Positions 1 to 11,431 of a DNA stretch of 64,000 nucleotides are shown here, piece by piece. Positions within the stretch are counted from its first letter, which is position 1; each line of letters opens with the position of its first letter. Origin of the DNA: Macrostomum hystrix (Eukaryota; Platyhelminthes; Macrostomidae); contig CATNEN010000024.1 of assembly GCA_950097015.1 (NCBI GenBank), positions 4,574,501 to 4,638,500 on the forward strand. The letters are read 5' to 3'. The notes below the pieces were generated by a model. The model saw only the letters and a list, made by a program, of their open reading frames with translations, did no database searches and was not told the origin of the DNA. The position numbers and the translations under genes were made by a program.

Positions 1-1073
1 TGAGACACGGGGGAGATGAGACATGGGAGAGATGAGACACGAGAGAGATGAGACACGAAACAGATGAGACACGGGGAGATGAGACACGGGAGAGATGAGA
101 CACGAGAGAGATGAGACACGGGGGAGATGAGACACGAGAGAGATGAGGCACGGGAGAGATGAGACACGAGAGAGAGAGATGAGACACGGGGGAGATGAGA
201 CACGAGGGAGATGAGACACGGGTGATATAAGACACGGGGGAGATGAGACACGAGAGAGATGAGACACGAGAGAGATGAGACACGAGAGAGATGAGACACG
301 AGAGAGAGAGATGAGACATGGGGGAGATGAGACACGAGAGAGATGAGGCACGGGACAGATAAGACACGAGAGAGATGAGACACGGGGGAAATGAGACACG
401 AGAGAGATGAGACACGGGAGAGATGAGACACGGGAGAGATGAGACACGAGAGAGATGAGACACGGGGGAGATGAGACACGAGGGAGATGAGGCACGGGAG
501 AGATGAGACACGAGAGAGAGAGATGAGACACGGGGGAGATGAGACACGAGGGAGATGAGGCACGGGAGAGATGAGACACGAGAGAGAGAGATGAGACACG
601 GGGGAGATGAGACACGAGAGAGATGAGACACGGGAGAGATGAGACACGAGAGAGATGAGACACGAGACAGATGAGACACGAGAGAGATGAGGCACGGGAG
701 AGATGAGACACGAGAGAGATGAGACACGAGACAGATGAGACACGGGAGAGATGAGACACGAGAGAGATGAGACACGAGACAGATGAGACACGAGAGAGAT
801 GAGACACGAGACAGATGAGACACGGGAGAGATGAGACACGGGAGAGATGAGACACGGGAGAGATGAGACACGGGAGAGATGAGAAACGAGAGAGATGAGA
901 CACGGGGGAGATGAGACACGAGAGAAAGAGAGATGAGACACGGGGGAGATAAGACACGAGAGAAAGAGAGATGAGACACGAGAGAAAGAGAGATGAGACA
1001 CGAGAGAAAGAGAGATGAGACACGAGAGAGATGAGACACGAGAGAGAGAGTGATGAGACACGGTATAGATGAG
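1..1073. repeat. GAGATGAGACACGGG minisatellite (cut by window start)
   Basis: This is a tandem array of a roughly 16-bp purine-rich unit, core AGATGAGACACGGG, with variants GAGAGA, GACAGA and 20-22-bp units carrying extra GA pairs. The same unit fills the interior of the hAT-like elements near 20.4, 30.2 and 34.9 kb, but no hAT-like end is present here. The array runs off the left edge of the window. Confidence 0.95.
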
Positions 1074-1689
1074 TCAGGGATACTTGTAATTGGCGAGGAA
1101 AAGTGAAAGACTCCGAGTTGATGGAAAACTGTTGAATAAGTCTAATTTAAAACACAGTTTCATCACACAACTCCGCATTGTAATATCAATGTACTGTATA
1201 TTTCTGTCAGTGCTCAGGAGTGCATTAGGTCAAGCCTCAATAGCAAGACCATATCCGGCTTCAGAGCACAGCTCAAACTCGTCCTCTTTTGGACTAAAAA
1301 ACCACAAATTTAAGAACTCAAAGATCAACCGGCCAGGAGTGTACCATACAGTCATTTCTTTGCTTGCACGTGTTGTTACACCGCTTGCAAACTCGGTAGA
1401 CTTGTGTGGCAGATCACCCACCCCACTCACCTCTCTCTCTTACTCACTGCAATCCCAATTTCAGCTTTTCTAGAGAGCGTTGCACGCAAATAAAATAATA
1501 AAAGCTGAATCGAACTCCGCATATGCAGTATTTGTTCTTTGGTATATTTTCGAGAGGACTCCTAATCTGACTACTCAATTTTAAGGATGAGTAGTATAAA
1601 AATCACGTTTCTGGTCTTATTTCTCCATTCGAGATTTAAAACTTTTCATTTTAATCCATCATCTATTAACTACATCGATACAGTCTCCA
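1074..1689. other. unique DNA, no gene recognised
   Basis: An AT-richer stretch between two arrays. Open frames on both strands here are short, have no recognisable domain and are probably chance. Nothing supportable is seen. Confidence 0.6.
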
Positions 1690-2246
1690 TGATGTCTATC
1701 CCATCTTGTCACTCTGACACCTATCCCATCTACTCTCTCTGATGTCTATCCCATCTAGTCTCTCTGACATCTATCCCATCAAGTCTCTCTGACATCTATC
1801 CCATCTAGTCTCTCTGACATCTATCCCATCTAGTCTCTCTGACATCTATCCCATCAAGTCTCTCTGACATCTATCCCATCTAGTCTCTCTGACATCTATC
1901 CCATCAAGTCTCTCTGACATCTATCCCATCTAGTCTCTCTGACATCTATCCCATCTAGTCTCTCTGACATCTATCCCATCAAGTCTCTCTGACATCTATC
2001 CCATCTAGTCTCTCTGACATCTATCCCATCAAGTCTCTCTGACATCTATCCCATCTAGTCTCTCTGACATCTATCCCATCTAGTCTCTCTGACATCTATC
2101 CCATCTAGACTCTCTGACATCTATCCCATCTAGACTCTCTGACATCTATCCCATCTAGTCTCTCTGACATCTTCCCATCTAGTCTCTCTGACATCTATCC
2201 CATCTAGTCTCTCTGACATCTATCCCATCTAGTCTCTCTGAGATCT
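1690..2246. repeat. 25-bp minisatellite (GACATCTATCCCATCTAG core)
   Basis: About 22 tandem copies of a 25-bp unit, core GACATCTATCCCATCTAG followed by TCTCTCT. Two subtypes (CATCTAG and CATCAAG) partly alternate. Edge copies are degenerate, as is usual where an array decays into flanking DNA. Confidence 0.95.
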
Positions 2247-2682
2247 CTGCTAGATGTGATCCCATGCCACTGACACGTGGCTAAATGAGCTATTTATTTG
2301 CTATCAGATTGTAGGGCAGGTGCTGTGAAAATGAAAACGAGACTAACCCAACATTAGCTAACTGAACAAATAAGTAGCATTTTATCATGAAATCAATCGA
2401 TTTTCGATTCAAAGTTTCAAAGTAAATTTAATGTTTAAAATGAAGAGCCAATTTTCAAGTGAGTTTGCGACACGCCGGTTAACATTTTGAGGTCTTGGGA
2501 AAAGTTTTGCATAGTCTCATATTACCGTTTGATTAGGTAAGGCTGGTTATACGTCTTAAACTGGAGAAAATTTAAAATACTTTTTTGTCCGCGTTTCATA
2601 AAACTAAAACTCCGAGTACGAGCGTATTACATCTAAACTGAGCCTTTACTGCTGTGATTCAATGATTAAGATTGGGGAAGAG
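2247..2682. other. unique spacer, nothing recognised
   Basis: AT-rich unique DNA between two arrays, with no exon-like frame, RNA gene or mobile element visible. Confidence 0.6.
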
Positions 2683-4404
2683 AGTCATTGTCACGAAGAG
2701 TCATTGTCACGAAGAGTCATTGTCACGAAGATTCATTGTCACGAAGATTCATTGTCACGAAGAGTCATTGTCACGAAGATTCATTGTCACGAAGATTCAT
2801 TGTCACGAAGAGTCATTGTCACGAAGAGTCATTGTCACGAAGAGTCATTGTCATGAAGAGTCATTGTCACGAAGAGTCATTGTCACGAAGATTCATTGTC
2901 ACGAAGATTCATTGTCACGAAGAGTCATTGTCACGAAGAGTCATTGTCACGAAGATTCATTGTCACGAAGATTCATTGTCACGAAGAGTCATTGTCATGA
3001 AGAGTCATTGCCATGAAGAGTCATTGTCACGAAGATTCATTGTCACGAAGAGTCATTGTCACGAAGATTCATTGTCACGAAGATTCATTGTCACGAAGAT
3101 TCATTGTCACGAAGAGTCATTGTCACGAAGAGTCATTGTCACGAAGAGTCATTGTCATGAAGAGTCATTGTCACGAAGAGTCATTGTCACGAAGATTCAT
3201 TGTCACGAAGATTCATTGTCACGAAGAGTCATTGTCACGAAGATTCATTGTCACGAAGATTCATTGTCACGAAGATTCATTGTCACGAAGAGTCATTGTC
3301 ACGAAGAGTCATTGTCACGAAGAGTCATTGTCATGAAGAGTCATTGTCATGAAGATTCGTTGTCATGAAGAGTCATTGTCACGAAGAGTCATTGTCATGA
3401 AGAGTCATTGCTATGAAGAGTCATTGTCATGAAGAGTCATTGTCACGAAGATTCATTGTCACGAAGAGTCATTGTCACGAAGATTCATTGTCACGAAGAT
3501 TCATTGTCACGAAGAGTCATTGTCATGAAGAGTCATTGTCATGAAGAGTCATTGTCATGAAGAGTCATTGTCACGAAGAGTCATTGTCATGAAGAGTCAT
3601 TGTCATGAAGAGTCATTGCCACGAAGAGTCATTGTCATGAAGAGTCATTGTCATGAAGAGTCATTGTCACGAAGAGTCATTGTCATGAAGAGTCATTGTC
3701 ATGAAGAGTCATTGTCATGAAGAGTCATTGTCACGAAGAGTCATTGTCATGAAGAGTCATTGTCACGAAGATTCATTGTCACGAAGATTCATTGTCACGA
3801 AGAGTCATTGTCATGAAGAGTCATTGTCATGAAGAGTCATTGTCATGAAGAGTCATTGTCACGAAGAGTCATTGTCATGAAGAGTCATTGTCATGAAGAG
3901 TCATTGCCACGAAGATTCATTGTCATGAAGAGTCATTGTCATGAAGAGTCATTGTCATGAAGAGTCATTGTCATGAAGAGTCATTGTCATGAAGAGTCAT
4001 TGTCACGAAGAGTCATTGTCATGAAGAGTCATTGTCACGAAGATTCATTGTCACGAAGATTCATTGTCACGAAGAGTCATTGTCATGAAGAGTCGTTGTC
4101 ATGAAGAGTCATTGCCATGAAGAGTCATTGTCACGAAGAGTCATTGTCATGAAGAGTCATTGCCATGAAGAGTCATTGTCACGAAGAGTCATTGTCATGA
4201 AGAGTCATTGTCATGAAGATTCATTGTCATGAAGAGTCATTGTCATGAAGAGTCATTGTCATGAAGAGTCATTGTCATGAAGAGTCATTGTCATGAAGAG
4301 TCATTGTCATGAAGAGTCATTGTCATGAAGAGTCATTGTCATGAAGAGTCATTGTCATGAAGAGTCATTATCATGAAGAGTCATTGCTATGAAGAGTCAT
4401 TGTC
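2683..4404. repeat. 16-bp minisatellite (GAAGAGTCATTGTCAC)
   Basis: About 107 tandem copies of GAAGAGTCATTGTCAC. The first part mixes the GAGTC and GATTC subtypes with CAC ends. The last part is dominated by GAGTC with CAT ends, so array composition shifts along its length. Because 16 is not a multiple of 3 and the unit lacks stops, several frames stay open with a 16-residue period; these are not genes. Confidence 0.97.
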
Positions 4405-4640
4405 CCCAGAAAGGTGAGAATATGTAGATAAGAAGTTACTGGGCAGGTCAGAAAACGTAGATAAGAGGTTTCTATCAAAGGTGAAAATGCTTACAAAGGA
4501 AAAGAATTATACCTGTAAGAGATGACTGGACAGAGGTAAGATGTATAGTGACTGGAGAGAGTATGACTCAAGAAAAGATTTATTGTCACGAAAAGAGTCA
4601 TTATCTAAAAAATATTCATCGTCATGAAGAATGTCCTTGT
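4405..4640. repeat. degenerate copies of two neighbouring minisatellites
   Basis: Around 4411-4440 there is a copy of the 31-bp unit (GGTGAGAATATGTAGATAAG) that forms the array at 5565-5992, then decayed copies to about 4560. At 4565-4640 there are decayed copies of the 16-bp GTCATTGTCACGAAG unit from the left. The two families therefore meet just downstream of the hunchback-like exon. Confidence 0.7.
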
Positions 4641-4723
4641 CACTTTTTTCCAACAGGTAATTTATACTCTAATATATAAAATCATGCTCAATTAATTTTT
4701 TGCTTAAAATCAAGGCACTTAAA

Positions 4724-5497
4724 TCAGTGATGCGCGGCCCTGTACAAGTGCATGTTGAAGCCGACCTCGCTGAATGCCTGGAAGCCGCACCCGCTGCATC
4801 GGAACGGATTTCCGGGCGAGTGATAGCCCAGGTGCATGACGCACATGACCAGGTCGCTGAATCCAATGCCACAGTGCCGACATTCCAGTGGTCCGCCTGG
4901 TGACAATGGCTCACGCTTCAACGGCGACGGCTGCGGCGGCGGAACAAAGAAGCCGCTAAATGGTGGCAGCTGCTGCATTGAAGCAACTGCAGCCGCCGCA
5001 GCGGCCGCCGCCATCGCCATGGTTACTGGCGTTGGCGCTGATGGCGTCGTCTGGTTCGGCACAGGAGCAACCATCGACAACGAACGAGTAACTGTCGCCG
5101 CCTGACGGACTGTCGTCGTGGACGTCGCTCGTCTTTGACGTCCAGCTTTGCCTCCGCCAGTGCCGCCAGTGTTGCCTCCGCCGCTGCTGCTGCTAGCTTC
5201 GCCGCAATGTCCGAAGCGTCTCGTGTGCAGGTGCAGGTTATGCACAAATTTGGTGGTGAAGCCGCAGTCCAGGCAGCGATTCGCACGGCTGCTGGAGTGG
5301 CTGCGCAGGTGCGAATTCAGCATCGACCGGTTGATGCAAGCGTAGTCGCAGTGCGGGCATTTGTAAGGCCTGGAGCCGGAGTGATTGGCCGTATGGTACT
5401 TCATGTGGTGCTTGTACTCGGTCACGAACGGGCATTGCGAGCAGCGCAGCACCCGGCCGGGCCTCATGTGCTGCACTCGGTGGCGCCAGAACTCCTC
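4724..5497 (-). CDS. hb: Hunchback-type C2H2 zinc-finger factor, last coding exon (partial gene)
   Basis: This encodes the C-terminal 257 residues of a Hunchback homologue, a nuclear DNA-binding regulator of axial and temporal patterning in animals. The exon opens in phase 0 after the acceptor TCTAATCCCAG and ends at TGA. It begins inside a finger (EEFWRHRVQH) and continues with CPFVTEYKHHMKYH, the most conserved Hunchback signature, then CPHCDYACINRSMLNSHLRSH and a third complete finger (CLDC...H...H). A low-complexity linker with Gly/Ser and an Ala run follows, then the paired C-terminal fingers (CRHC...HLGYH and CSGC...H...H) that Hunchback shares with Ikaros-type proteins. Finger order and spacing match Hunchback rather than general C2H2 proteins. 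The N-terminal half, including the first cysteines of the split finger, must lie upstream on the minus strand and was not found. Open frames on the opposite strand are shadows of this exon. Confidence 0.88.
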   Translation of the reverse strand, partial: EEFWRHRVQHMRPGRVLRCSQCPFVTEYKHHMKYHTANHSGSRPYKCPHCDYACINRSMLNSHLRSHSSSRANRCLDCGFTTKFVHNLHLHTRRFGHCGEASSSSGGGNTGGTGGGKAGRQRRATSTTTVRQAATVTRSLSMVAPVPNQTTPSAPTPVTMAMAAAAAAAAVASMQQLPPFSGFFVPPPQPSPLKREPLSPGGPLECRHCGIGFSDLVMCVMHLGYHSPGNPFRCSGCGFQAFSEVGFNMHLYRAAHH

Positions 5498-5564
5498 CTG
5501 GGATTAGACAGTTCGAGCGGGAGAGCTTTGGAAAAGAGCTGACTCAAACTGGGATTGATCAATT

Positions 5565-5992
5565 AAACAGGTGAGAATATGTAGATAAGTGCTAAGGATT
5601 GGAACAGGTGAGAATATTTAGTTAAACGATAAGGATTGGAACAGGTGAGAATATGTAGATAAGAGGTTACTAGAACAGGTAAGAATAGGAAAAAAAGTGA
5701 CAGGAACGGGTGAGAATACGTGGATAAGAAGTGACAGGAACAGGTGAGAATACGTAGATACGAAGTGGCTGGAACAGGTGAGAATACGTAGATTAGAAGT
5801 GACTGGAACAGGTGAGAATACGCAGATACGAAGTGACTGGAACAGGTGAGAATACGTAGATTAGAAGTGACTGGAACAATTAAGAATACGTAGATAAGAA
5901 GTGACTGGAAGAGGTGAGAATACGTAGATTAGAAGTGACAGGAACAGGTGAGAATACGTAGATAAGAAGTGACAGGAACAGGTGAGAAAAGG
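5565..5992. repeat. 31-bp minisatellite upstream of hb exon
   Basis: About 13 copies of a 31-bp unit with core GGAACAGGTGAGAATACGTA. Each plus-strand copy contains CAGGTGAGAA, a good match to a 5' splice-site consensus. The hb gene is on the other strand, so its transcript carries the complement. A related copy lies on the far side of the hb exon at about 4411. Confidence 0.93.
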
Positions 5993-6736
5993 CATATATT
6001 GAAGTGAATATCGGTCGGAAAGCATAGGTAAGAAAGTGTCGCTAAAAATTGTATTAAATCTGGAAGCAAATACGCGCATCTCTGGAGAAAACTGCTTAAG
6101 TAGAAAAAGTTCATTTTTTCATTCAGAATAGAACGAGTGTTTGGCCATCTACTGCAAGCTAGAATACACCCTGATAAGTAGCCACTTCTGGCCTCCTTTT
6201 GTTCCCCGGCAGCAACAAAAAAGAGGAATTGTATAATTTGAAGTGTTTGCGCAACTAAAAAGGGTTTGAATGCGAGTGCCCACCACCACACAGCCGTCCG
6301 CTGGCTGTTCGAGCACCTCTGATTGACAAGTCGTCCGGTTGCTGCCGCTTGGCGAAAAAATGATGCCATCTCACACCTCTAATTTTTTCTCGCACTGCCC
6401 CTTGAATGCCCATTCCCCCCCCCCTTGTGCTTCATCCTTCTCCCGCGCATCTTCCAACATTCCCAACTCACACGGCCGGTGAGTAGCGAATGTAAACACA
6501 GCATTAGGTCTCAGTTTGAGCATACTCCAAACTGGCTTTTGCCCGCCCCGATTCCGTTTTTTCGCCGTGGGAACTGGCACCAGCTGGTCGCTCTGGTAAC
6601 ACATTTTTAGCATTAATATTTTTTCAGCAAAGTAAAAGAAGAGCAGAAGAAGTGGGAGAGAGGAATGGAGGCGGAGAAGTTTCTTAGATTTTTTTCTCAT
6701 TGAGCAAATCAGAAATGTTTTAATACTCTTTATTAG
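5993..6736. other. unique DNA, no gene recognised
   Basis: Unique sequence with a C-run near 6414. Open frames on both strands are short, overlap each other and carry no domain. An upstream hb exon could be here but none is convincing. Confidence 0.5.
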
Positions 6737-6962
6737 GGATTGAGCGGCCGAACGGTTGCACCAAGGTCCCTGAACTCGATTCCTCGGCGAGGCCACGTTC
6801 ATTTGGGACGCAGCCGCGGAGGCAAGGGGGCTTGGCATTTCATGCCCTTGAGGGCCCAGCTTCAAAGGCGCAGTGAGATTGTACACTGCCTAACAATGAA
6901 AAAGTCAGGGCAGCTGGTTTCAGGAGGTCAGCGGAAATGCAGAATTGCCTATTTTATAGGAT
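6737..6962 (+). mobile_element. tRNA-derived SINE, degenerate copy
   Basis: The head has a B-box-like AACTCGATTC near 6774. The body shares long matches (CGGCGAGGCCAC, GCAGCCGCGGAG, ACAATGAAAAAGTCAGGGCAG, ATGCAGAATTGCCT) with the copies at 46930 (plus) and 16405-16655 (minus). The A-box region is damaged and no (ATT)n tail is present, so this is an old or truncated copy. Confidence 0.75.
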
Positions 6963-7529
6963 TCACCCTAATTATGACATCCCATCATAAACTATCTCCT
7001 TACTTTGCTCTGCAGTATAGTGCAACAGATTTTGCATCTGAGTTGATTTGCACTGGGTCCGCCGCCGACGCCGCCGCCGCCGCCGCTGCCATCGACTCCG
7101 CCTGCGTCGCCGCTGACGCTGTCGTGACTATTCAACATTGTTTTATTTTGTCAATTAAGTATTTTTTATTCAAATAAGCTACCTTGATATTGCGGACAAT
7201 TTAAGCTCATCAGTGTTTCACCAGTGTTGCTTTATATAGCCAGTTTTTCTCTCATCTTCTCAGCGTTCAACCAAAGGTGGGAACTATTTGCTATTGCACA
7301 ACACTTCTGCTGCTGCCGAAGTAGCATTGGAAGGAGGGAGGGGGAGAGAGAGAAGGGGTAAGTCGGGGGCAGAACTGGGAAGAATTGTTTTGAGCCAACA
7401 GAGCCTGGTAATTCAATGCTGGTAGATTAGTTTGTGTTACGAGTTGGAATGAAAATATACAGTTTTCTACTGAGTTGAGATTCTGTAGAGGATTAACTAG
7501 ATTATGAAGATTCAGGTCATTGTTGACAG
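6963..7529. other. unique DNA with a GCC-rich patch
   Basis: It holds an imperfect GCC/GAC trinucleotide run at about 7060-7120. No exon with splice sites is recognised around it, and the Ala-rich frame it creates looks incidental. Confidence 0.5.
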
Positions 7530-7692
7530 TCAGGGCAGTTCAGTCAGGACATTGTGGACAGTCAGGACATTGCTGACAGTCAGGACATTGCTGACAGTCA
7601 GGACATTGCTGACAGTCTGGACATTGCTGACAGTCAGGACATTGCTGACAGTCTGGACATTGCTGACAGTCAGGACATTGCTGACAGTCCGG
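7530..7692. repeat. 18-bp minisatellite (ACATTGCTGACAGTCAGG)
   Basis: About nine copies of an 18-bp unit with CAGTCAGG and CAGTCTGG variants. An in-frame 6-residue repeat results because 18 is a multiple of 3; no gene is implied. Confidence 0.93.
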
Positions 7693-8062
7693 GAAACGAG
7701 TTACGAGTCAGTAAAACTATTTTTAGGACTACAAAAACTGCAACTAGAATTCCATAACTGTTAAGTCGAACTGTCGAAAAATGTCTTGCGTTATGAACAT
7801 ACATTGCTACTTGCGAATGGGCAGTAGGCAGATTAGAAAATTTGTTTTACGTGTAAAGTTACAGTTCGAGAATCATAAGAAAATAGAAACTTTCGAGTTT
7901 GTTCTTGCATCAGAATGAGAGTACGTAGGTGCGTGAAAGCAACAAACTGACTCGAAAATGTAAATTATATTTTCCTAAAAGTAGGAAAAAGTATGCTCTA
8001 AACTGTCTCGGTTAATTCAGTTCACCCAGCAACAACAAAGACGAATAATAATGTGTGTGAGT

Positions 8063-8105
<43 letters not shown>

Positions 8106-9285
8106 TGTGTGTGTGTGTGTTGAGGCGGCAACAAAGGCCTTCCAAACACTGTTATCAAAACTGACTCCGCTCGCGACATCAAAGAAAACAATGCGCCAGC
8201 CGGTGTGTCCCAATTTCTCTTGCTCAAAGATTTGAGCACACGCCGGTTTGTAAGTAGGCGGAGAGATCGGACCCCCGTCCGGCGGCTTTGGGTTTGGGCT
8301 GGGCTATGGGCCACGTGACAAATAAATTAGCCAAGCCGACACCCGCTAGACAGCTCAGGTGATTGATGACGCAGGTTTATTAAAAAGCTGAAATTTCGCC
8401 GCCGATAAAGGGGCCGGAGCTGTCGCTGGCCTCCGCTCCGCAACCGTCCAGATGTGTCTCACCTCCATATATTTCTCCCATTTTCCTCTCTCTCCCTCAA
8501 AGCCGCGACGCGGCGGCTTCCTTCTTCATTTCCCCTCGGGCCCACGCCTCAGTGAGATCAGGCCGTCTTGTTTCTCTATACTCTCTCAAGCAATTTTGCC
8601 GGCTGACGGGCGGGGGGACACACACCAGGGCGGGCCGGTGTTGCGGCCGGCGAACAACAACCTGACAACTCGAGCGGGCATCGCTGACGATGATGTCTTC
8701 TCCTGGCTTTACACTCGGCCAGTCGGCCTAGCAACTAAACTCGAGAGAACTCATTGCCCAGACCGAGGCAGGGAGAGAGAAAGTGAGGGGAGGAGACGAG
8801 ACAGGGGACTAGCGGCAACAGCAGCAGCCACCCCTGATACGACTGGCTTTTTTCGAGGACCCAAAAAGCCATCCTCTGCGGCCTCCCGCTGTCCCGGCAA
8901 CCCCCGACCCACCTGTCACCCAGGTCCTCGCCCATCTCCCCCGCTGTAATTCGATTATCCACCGTTGCTCCTGTCTGACGTCTCTCTCTCTGCCTTTCTG
9001 ATTCTTCCCGGGCCCACTCCAGTCCTGAGGGCTTCGTCAGCTCACCGAACTCGCTCCGATCCCCAAATCCGCTCAACCCCTTACCCCGGTGATTCGCCTT
9101 ACCTTAGCGACATCGCATCATGTTCAGCCTGCCGATGCCGCATCGCGGGCTGAGCAGCTCATCACTATGCAAGCAGTGTCCGGGGGGCACTGACTTAGGT
9201 CTGACCGTTGAGCAGGCTTTGGCTGCCCGGTTGTGTCTGGGCCATCTGCACAGCAAATCTCTGGGGTTTTGGGATAAGAGCGTAT
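7693..9285. other. unique DNA, GC-rich in the second half
   Basis: No exon is recognised. From about 8240 to 9180 the DNA is GC-rich and CpG-containing, which would suit a promoter or 5' UTR region, for instance of the minus-strand hb gene, but no promoter element can be named. Frames near 8452-9153 lack any family signature. Confidence 0.4.
8052..8120. repeat. (GT)n microsatellite
   Basis: About 33 GT dinucleotides with a few GA interruptions. The Thr/His-type frames across it are artefacts. Confidence 0.97.
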
Positions 9286-9815
9286 GAGTAGAAATTCAGG
9301 GAGTTTTGAGTAGGAATTCAGGGAAAGTGTGCGGAGGAATTCAGAGAGTTTTTAGTAGAAATTCAGGGAAGGTGTGAGTAAGAACTCAGCGAAGGTGTGA
9401 GTAGGAACTCAGGGAAGGTGTGAGTAGGAATTCAGGGAAGGTGTGAGTAAGAACTCAGCGAAGGTGTGAGTAGGAATTCAGGGAAGGTGTGAGTAGGAAT
9501 TCAGGGAAGGTGTGAGTAAGAACTCAGCGAAGGTGTGAGTAGAAATTCAGGGAAGGTGTGAGTAAGAACTCAGCGAAGGTGTGAGTAGGAATTCAGGGAA
9601 GATGTGAGTTAGAATTCAGAGAGTTTTGAGTAGAAATTCAGGGACTTTTTAGTAGAAATTCAGGGAAGGTGTGAGTAGGAATTCAGGGAGTTGTGAGTAG
9701 AAATTCGGGGAGTTTTAAGCAGAAAATGAAGGAAGTTTTAGTAGAAATTCAGTGTGTGAGTAGAAGTTCAGGGAGTGTGTGAGTAGAAGTTCAGGGAGTG
9801 CGTGAGTAGAAGTTC
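9286..9815. repeat. 22-bp minisatellite (GTGTGAGTAGGAATTCAGGG)
   Basis: About 24 copies of a unit close to GTGTGAGTAGGAATTCAGGG plus two bases, with alternating AAGAACTCAGCG subtypes in the middle and shortened units at both ends. Confidence 0.93.
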
Positions 9816-10278
9816 AGTCGAGGATGTTAGGAGCCTCAGATAGCGAGTAATTTTTACCACAAAGAATCAGTTTCAAAGTTCAGTAAAGAATAATGTGGAT
9901 AGTTTCTATCCATTGTGAGAAATGCAGAATTACACGAAGCGAATTGATTGGCAGAGGGAGTGAGACAGTGCTCACCGGGACGGTATGGCATGGATGACCA
10001 TTGCTGCGACTGCGGTATCCATGGCCAGTTTCTGTCTCCAGGGAGTGCCAGTCGAGTAGGACAGGTGGTTGCGGGCCGGACATGAATAATGCAGCCGCAG
10101 AACCGATTGCCGGGCAAGTCAATGGGGATGCGTGAGAGACCGGGTGGAATCCTCCGGTGGGATTTCCCCCTAAAGGAAGTAGAAACAAGAGGGGAGAAAA
10201 GTAGAAATCCCATGCCCCAAAATCGTTCCTCTTCATTCCCTGCATATATTGCCGATTAAGTTCGCGATCAGGCCACAT
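9816..10278. other. unique DNA, no gene recognised
   Basis: Two overlapping minus-strand frames exist (9854-10278) but carry no recognisable domain or convincing splice context. Confidence 0.5.
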
Positions 10279-10351
10279 TCTATCTATCTATCTATCTATC
10301 TATTTATCTATCTATTTATTTATCTATCTATCTATTTATCTATCTATTTAT

Positions 10352-10421
<70 letters not shown>

Positions 10422-10422
10422 G

Positions 10423-10457
<35 letters not shown>

Positions 10458-10506
10458 GTCTATCTATCTATCTGTCTATCTATCTATCTATCTATCTATC
10501 TGTCTA
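10279..10506. repeat. (TATC)n microsatellite
   Basis: A long TATC tetranucleotide run of about 57 units with occasional TATT and TGTC. It is open in several frames only because the repeat lacks stops. Confidence 0.98.
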
Positions 10507-11431
10507 AATATATGCCACATGTCTAGCTGAAATCTAATCGCCAGCATTCAGATAAAAAGTCCAAATGAGCTCGCACACAGGTCTATCCTTTATCCAAGTT
10601 TCACTCTCTTCATTCAGAATTTTCACTATAAAAATCTATTCCCTCGATTCAGTCTCCCAAAAATTTCTACTGCAGCGTAATTTCTCTTTCAATCCACTCT
10701 CTTTCCCAAATGCCTCTCTATCCCAACTCTCTCTCTCTCTCCTCAGGTTCTTCTACCATAGTAGAAGCAGCAGCAGCAACAAAAACCCACTGCTGCTGCT
10801 CACCTTGGGCCCTTTTTCTCTCTCTTTTTTCTACCAGCGGGATGAAATTGGGGAAAATTTTGGTGTAGCTCCGCCGGTGGCGGGGCGGAGGGAGGGAATT
10901 TGGCTGCTCAGAAACCCCAGGAGAGAGTTTTTGCCCGTGTGCCACGGAACTTTCGTCCGATTCTCTCTTCCACTCTCTCTCTCTCTCTACTTTCTCTTCA
11001 AACTGCTCGCCCAGGTCTTCGAGCTAGTCCTTCATCAATATACGTCAGATCCACTGGATGGCCGCTGCACCTCTCTCTCTCCCTGTTCCTCATTCTCTCG
11101 CAGCACAAGGTGGAGTCCGCTCCTGCCTCTCTCTCTCTCGATGAGGTTGCAGCTAAAATTCAGTACCATAGATGGGACTCGGAGATGGGGCAGAGCGAAG
11201 CCGACGCTCCAAGTCCCCCCTTCAATTTCAAAATCAATAATTAACCAATCACTCTGGCAGTCAGTTCCAATCAGTCGAACTGGGAAAGGACAGTCAAGGT
11301 TGTGCCACCTTGGCAAACCTTTCTCAAATGAGATCAGCCAGAAAAATTTTCCCATGTTTTTCTTGTTTTTATGCTGTTTCTATACTGAGTAATGATTGGG
11401 AACAGTCCACTTTGGCATGAGTTTTGGGGTA
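10507..11431. other. CT-rich unique DNA, no gene recognised
   Basis: Pyrimidine-rich on the plus strand, with several CTCTCTCT runs. The long Ser/Leu-rich frame (10565-11392) and its antisense partner reflect this composition and have no domain. Confidence 0.5.

Noticed and set aside
2672-3368. Several long overlapping open frames with 16-residue repeats
   Set aside because: They follow from a stop-free 16-bp minisatellite; there is no unique sequence, splice site or start context.
4836-5542. Plus-strand and alternate minus-strand frames with Ala runs
   Set aside because: Shadows of the hb exon; none has zinc-finger motifs.
10565-11392. 275-codon plus-strand frame
   Set aside because: Low-complexity CT composition, no domain, and a competing open frame on the other strand.
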